From GCA-003244245 sp050699575 (lineage in GTDB: Bacteria; Actinomycetota; Actinomycetes; Mycobacteriales; Pseudonocardiaceae): a stretch of DNA of 16,529 nucleotides. The DNA lies in NCBI GenBank assembly GCA_050699575.1, contig JBOHFG010000094.1:1-16529 (forward strand), in the 5' to 3' direction. Positions 14,256 to 16,529 of this stretch are shown here, one piece after another; position 1 is the stretch's first letter, and every line of letters starts with the position of its first letter. The notes under the pieces are model-generated. The model saw nothing but the letters and a program-made list of their open reading frames with translations. It was not told the DNA's origin and ran no database searches. The position numbers and the translations under genes were made by a program.

Positions 14256-14620
14256 CGCTCACTGAGCTGCCGGAAGCCTTGTGCAGCCTGCGCGTCGACC
14301 TGTTCGTAGTTCCGCGTGCAGGTGTCGGCTGCCTGGTGCAAGTGGCCCAGCGCCTCATCAAAGCGCCGCAGCACAAAGTCCAGCGACTGGTGGTCATGGG
14401 AAGCCACCCGAACGTCGAGCCCCGCGATGGCGCGCGCCTCCTGCAGGTCACCCAGCATGGCTTGCGTCTTGAGTTGCCCGATCCGCTTCAGCCGTTGCTC
14501 CAGAACCTCCTGAATCTGTTCGATGGACGTCTTCATCTGACCGGCCACTACCGTGTCGATGGCGAACATGCCTTGTTGTGCCGCCGACAGGAAGGTGCCG
14601 TCTTCGCCCGCCAGTTGCAT
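14252..14620 (-). CDS. Helical orphan protein heading the leftward ESX unit
   Basis: The product is 122 residues, starting at ATG 14620 with ggggtgag upstream. It is almost entirely alpha-helical, with heptad-like stretches (IEQIQEVLEQRLKRIGQLKTQ and FVLRRFDEALGHLHQAADT). It has no WxG turn, no signal peptide and no YxxxD/E end. The size and helical make-up are those of an ESX-related small protein, perhaps a PE-like partner of the PPE-like protein encoded two genes downstream. That is inference. ATGA overlap with the DUF3558 gene shows translational coupling. I do not recognise the family. Confidence 0.7.
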   Translation of the reverse strand: MQLAGEDGTFLSAAQQGMFAIDTVVAGQMKTSIEQIQEVLEQRLKRIGQLKTQAMLGDLQEARAIAGLDVRVASHDHQSLDFVLRRFDEALGHLHQAADTCTRNYEQVDAQAAQGFRQLSER

Positions 14621-14963
14621 CGCTCACCCCAGCGTTGCTTGTGCTCGACCGTGCTCGCAGCGTCACGGTCGGCGTCATCATGCCAGATGCGTGGGCCACG
14701 TGATCTGGTACCACCGAACTCGCGGCAAGGCCGACGGGGCTGAGGAGCGAGGCATCGAGCTGCAACCGCGTCACGGTCGTCCGCAGCGGCCTGCGCCGCG
14801 ACTCCGCAGCGACGTGCCAGCGCGAGGAGTCGGCCGGTCACCACCAGAACCGCAGACTCTCCACCATGATCAAGACCCCGCAATCGCATACCCGCGTTCT
14901 GGATGCAGACTGCGGTCACGAGTGCCCGAATTAGTGCAGTCTGCATCCAGAACGCGGTGAAGC
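14621..14963. other. Intergenic region with leftward ESX-unit promoter and long inverted repeat
   Basis: No gene is supported; frames here lack family-like sequence and ribosome-binding sites. The promoter of the leftward ESX unit should lie in about 14621-14720, but no clear -10/-35 could be fixed. The right part contains the 22-bp inverted repeat listed separately. Confidence 0.55.
14892..14957. repeat. Perfect 22-bp inverted repeat, 22-base loop
   Basis: Bases 14892-14913 (starting ccgcgttctggatgcagac) are the exact reverse complement of 14936-14957, separated by 14914-14935 (containing cacgagtgcccgaatt). It starts seven bases beyond the DUF397 stop. It could terminate that leftward operon, though no U tract follows. 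Its perfection and length are also typical of a dispersed palindromic element or a minimal mobile repeat. Confidence 0.8.
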
Positions 14964-15158
14964 TCACCGGAGGGTGGCGAGGAGGGAGGCCCACTGTGGC
15001 GTGGGGAACGCCAGCACTGGGCTGGTGGTGCCAAGTTTGGAGTCACGCACCCCTACGTGACCCGCGAGCGAGTAGTTGACCTCGACGCAGTTGTTCTGCC
15101 CGCCGTTGGTGTAGCTGGAGGTGAACCAGGCCCTGTCCTGGAAGGAGGTGGTTGACAT
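14964..15158 (-). CDS. DUF397 protein
   Basis: The product is 64 residues, starting at ATG 15158 with agaaggg upstream. The frame is open to 15368, but that part is antisense to the regulator gene. The DUF397 pattern is clear: WFTSSYTNGGQNNCVEV, VGVRDSKLGT, and a C-terminal F-x-x-x-x-W. These small proteins are nearly always encoded next to XRE/DUF5753 regulators in actinomycetes and are thought to act with them. Here the gene follows the regulator by 19 bases on the same strand. Confidence 0.9.
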   Translation of the reverse strand: MSTTSFQDRAWFTSSYTNGGQNNCVEVNYSLAGHVGVRDSKLGTTSPVLAFPTPQWASLLATLR

Positions 15159-15177
15159 GGGGGCTAGCCCTTCTTGC

Positions 15178-16059
15178 TTAGTCTGGTTTCGCAGCGAACT
15201 GGCCGGCCAGTTCCACGATGAAGTTACGCGACTCCACCGGCCCCAGGGCGATGGCCTGCAGCCGTCGCTGCAGCTCGGCGTAGCGACGCACGGTCTCCGG
15301 CTTAGCCAGGCAGAAACCGTCGTCGTACAGCTCGACGTAGGCGATATCGGCGGCCGAGTCGTAGTCAAACCGCAGCACGGTGAAGTCGTAGCCGAGTGCC
15401 TCGTAGGACAGCGTGTCGAACGGGATGACCTGGATGTCCACCTGAGGCAGCAGCGCCAGCTCGGCCAGGTGGCGCAGCTGCCCGGCCATCACCTTCGGGC
15501 CGCCGATCACCCGGCGCAACACCGACTCGCTGAGCACGAAGGAGAACTGCGCCGGGTCCTCCCGGGTCAGCAACGCCTGGCGGTCCCGGCGCACCCGCAC
15601 GGTGTCCTCGACGGTCTTGTGGTCCGGAAAGCTGCCCTGGCCGAGGAACATGGCCCGGGTGTAGCTCTCGGTCTGCAGGTTGCCGGGCACGATCTCCGAG
15701 CCGACCTGCATGATCTGCGACGCGCCCTGCTCAAAGTCACGGAATGCGCGGAACCACTTCGGCCCCAGGTACAGGGTGGTCTCCGCGGCAGCCTTGGTGC
15801 GGCGCCGGCGCGAGCCCTGGGCCAGCTCTCGACACCACAGCGCGTCCTTGGCCGAGGCTTTGTACAGCCGCAGCAGCTCGTCGAGGTCGGTCTTGGAGAT
15901 GCTGACCTTGCCATTCTCCACTCGGCTGATCTTGTTGGCCGCCTTGCCGAGGCTCGCAGCGGCCTGCTCCTGGGTGAGCCCGGTGACCTCGCGGAGCTTG
16001 CGCAGCTCGTTGCCGAGCTGACGGCGTTGGAGGCCGATCGCGGTGACCGGAGTGGTCAT
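15178..16059 (-). CDS. XRE-family HTH regulator with DUF5753 domain
   Basis: The product is 293 residues, starting at ATG 16059 with aaagga nine bases upstream. The N-terminal helix-turn-helix (about 14-68: LGNELRKLREVTGLTQEQAA and ANKISRVENGKVSISKTDLD) is a typical XRE DNA-binding domain. The remainder is the DUF5753 effector domain, recognisable from FRAFRDFEQGASQIMQVGSE, IVPGNLQTESYTRAMF, VRVRRDRQALLTRE and VDIQVIPFD. Paired XRE/DUF397 genes regulate development, antibiotic production or mating-type-like modules in Streptomyces. The target here is unknown. The inverted repeat in its upstream region is a candidate autoregulatory site. Confidence 0.92.
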   Translation of the reverse strand: MTTPVTAIGLQRRQLGNELRKLREVTGLTQEQAAASLGKAANKISRVENGKVSISKTDLDELLRLYKASAKDALWCRELAQGSRRRRTKAAAETTLYLGPKWFRAFRDFEQGASQIMQVGSEIVPGNLQTESYTRAMFLGQGSFPDHKTVEDTVRVRRDRQALLTREDPAQFSFVLSESVLRRVIGGPKVMAGQLRHLAELALLPQVDIQVIPFDTLSYEALGYDFTVLRFDYDSAADIAYVELYDDGFCLAKPETVRRYAELQRRLQAIALGPVESRNFIVELAGQFAAKPD

Positions 16060-16123
16060 CTACAGGTCCTTTCCGATGCGTCACAGAGCGTACAGGGCAG
16101 CGTTCACTCGATTGATGCATTTA

Positions 16124-16187
16124 CATCTTGTACTTCCACTTTATATCCTGAGTTCCGTTGGCTCATCGTCCGAAAGGGTACAAGATG
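16124..16187. promoter_or_regulatory. Inverted repeat in the XRE regulator promoter region
   Basis: catcttgtac (16124-16133) and gtacaagatg (16178-16187) are exact inverted copies 44 bases apart, upstream of the XRE gene in AT-richer DNA. Paired sites at this distance suit binding by a dimeric repressor to two half-operators, perhaps with looping. No gene clearly reads rightward from here, so control of the regulator itself is the simplest reading. Confidence 0.5.
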
Positions 16188-16225
16188 GACGTTCATCTTA
16201 GCTCTCCGCCTCGCTCACGGTGGGC

Positions 16226-16462
16226 TCAGGACGCGAGCCACTGCATGGTCGCCCGGTGGGCGGGGTCGGCCCTGATCCAGCCCGTCCACTGGGTTTCCAC
16301 TCCGACCGGCTCCCAGGCCTGCGGGCCCATCCGGTCGGACATCCTCGCGACACACCTCACGGCGGTCACCCCCCCGCCCGCGGTGTTCGTGACCGCGAGG
16401 TGACCCATCAGGTACGTGGCGTTGTCGGATGGTGGGTTCCCTGTGCGGGTCGTGCGTAACAC
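16226..16462 (-). CDS. Partial or broken hypothetical protein
   Basis: This leftward frame encodes a protein-like sequence: TGNPPSDNATYLMGHLAVTN, then a Val/Arg stretch (VTAVRCVARMSDRMGPQAWEP) and ETQWTGWIRADP near the end. The GTG at 16462 lacks a ribosome-binding site, and the frame stays open to the window edge. Another leftward frame at the edge (VKDRITRAGFGARQVGRVAR) also looks native, so a frameshift near 16462 is possible. I recognise no family. It ends about 40 bases from the operator-like repeat. Confidence 0.4.
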   Translation of the reverse strand: MLRTTRTGNPPSDNATYLMGHLAVTNTAGGGVTAVRCVARMSDRMGPQAWEPVGVETQWTGWIRADPAHRATMQWLAS

Positions 16463-16529
16463 CGCCGCGCGACCCGGCCCACCTGCCGCGCACCGAAGCC
16501 GGCCCGCGTGATCCGGTCCTTCACAGCAC

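Noticed and set aside
14548..14994. Leftward 148-residue ORF across the intergenic region
   Set aside because: It overlaps the orphan gene in another frame and runs through the inverted repeat. It has no ribosome-binding site or family pattern.
15121..16275. Rightward 384-residue ORF
   Set aside because: It is antisense to a clear XRE/DUF5753 gene and DUF397, and shows no domain of its own.
16158..16403. Rightward 81-residue ORF divergent from the XRE gene
   Set aside because: It has no Shine-Dalgarno site, starts within the inverted-repeat region, and its composition looks like a shadow of the leftward hypothetical frame.

Overview
The window is high-GC DNA from an actinomycete, most likely a member of the Pseudonocardiaceae. 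This is inferred from the mix of families: type VII secretion (ESX) accessory genes (EspC-like, EspG-like, PPE-like, DUF3558 and LppA lipoproteins), an XRE/DUF5753 regulator paired with a DUF397 protein, an NRPS fragment, and a CsoR-type copper operator. No tRNA, rRNA, CRISPR array or intact insertion sequence was seen.

Left part (1-1857): a decayed boundary zone. It holds the broken end of an NRPS adenylation domain, then a small intact gene with a perfect Shine-Dalgarno site encoding a 74-residue Gly/Asn-rich peptide whose N-terminus looks like a RiPP leader. A long palindromic hairpin follows, shared with a convergent MetE/UroD-like gene that carries two compensating frameshifts.

Middle-left (1931-6505): an NADP-type short-chain dehydrogenase meets a UbiA/MenA-like prenyltransferase tail to tail. 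The prenyltransferase is the last of three leftward genes, after a DUF6153-like membrane protein and a His-rich lipoprotein. A rightward COG0701-type permease diverges from them. A CsoR-like box (5308-5324) sits between the two divergent units, which points to copper-responsive metal handling. The permease ends in an ATGA overlap with an eight-codon stub, apparently where an operon partner was lost.

Right part (6679-14620): a type VII secretion accessory island of two convergent transcription units. The rightward unit encodes an EspC-like protein, a DUF1023 alpha/beta hydrolase, an LppA-like lipoprotein, a two-domain YbaB-like protein broken by a one-base frameshift, a second EspC-like protein, a WxG protein with two membrane segments, and a four-segment membrane protein. 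The leftward unit encodes a helical orphan, a DUF3558 lipoprotein, a PPE-like protein and an EspG-like chaperone. No ESX core gene (EccB/C/D/E, MycP) is present, so any secretion machinery must be elsewhere. I read the island as substrates plus dedicated chaperones, lipoproteins and a possible effector/immunity pair.

Right end (14892-16529): a 22-bp perfect inverted repeat, then a leftward XRE/DUF5753 regulator with its DUF397 partner. An inverted repeat in the regulator's promoter is a candidate autoregulatory site. A poorly supported partial leftward ORF closes the window. At least three loci carry one-base frameshifts, so either the region is decaying or the assembly has indel errors.
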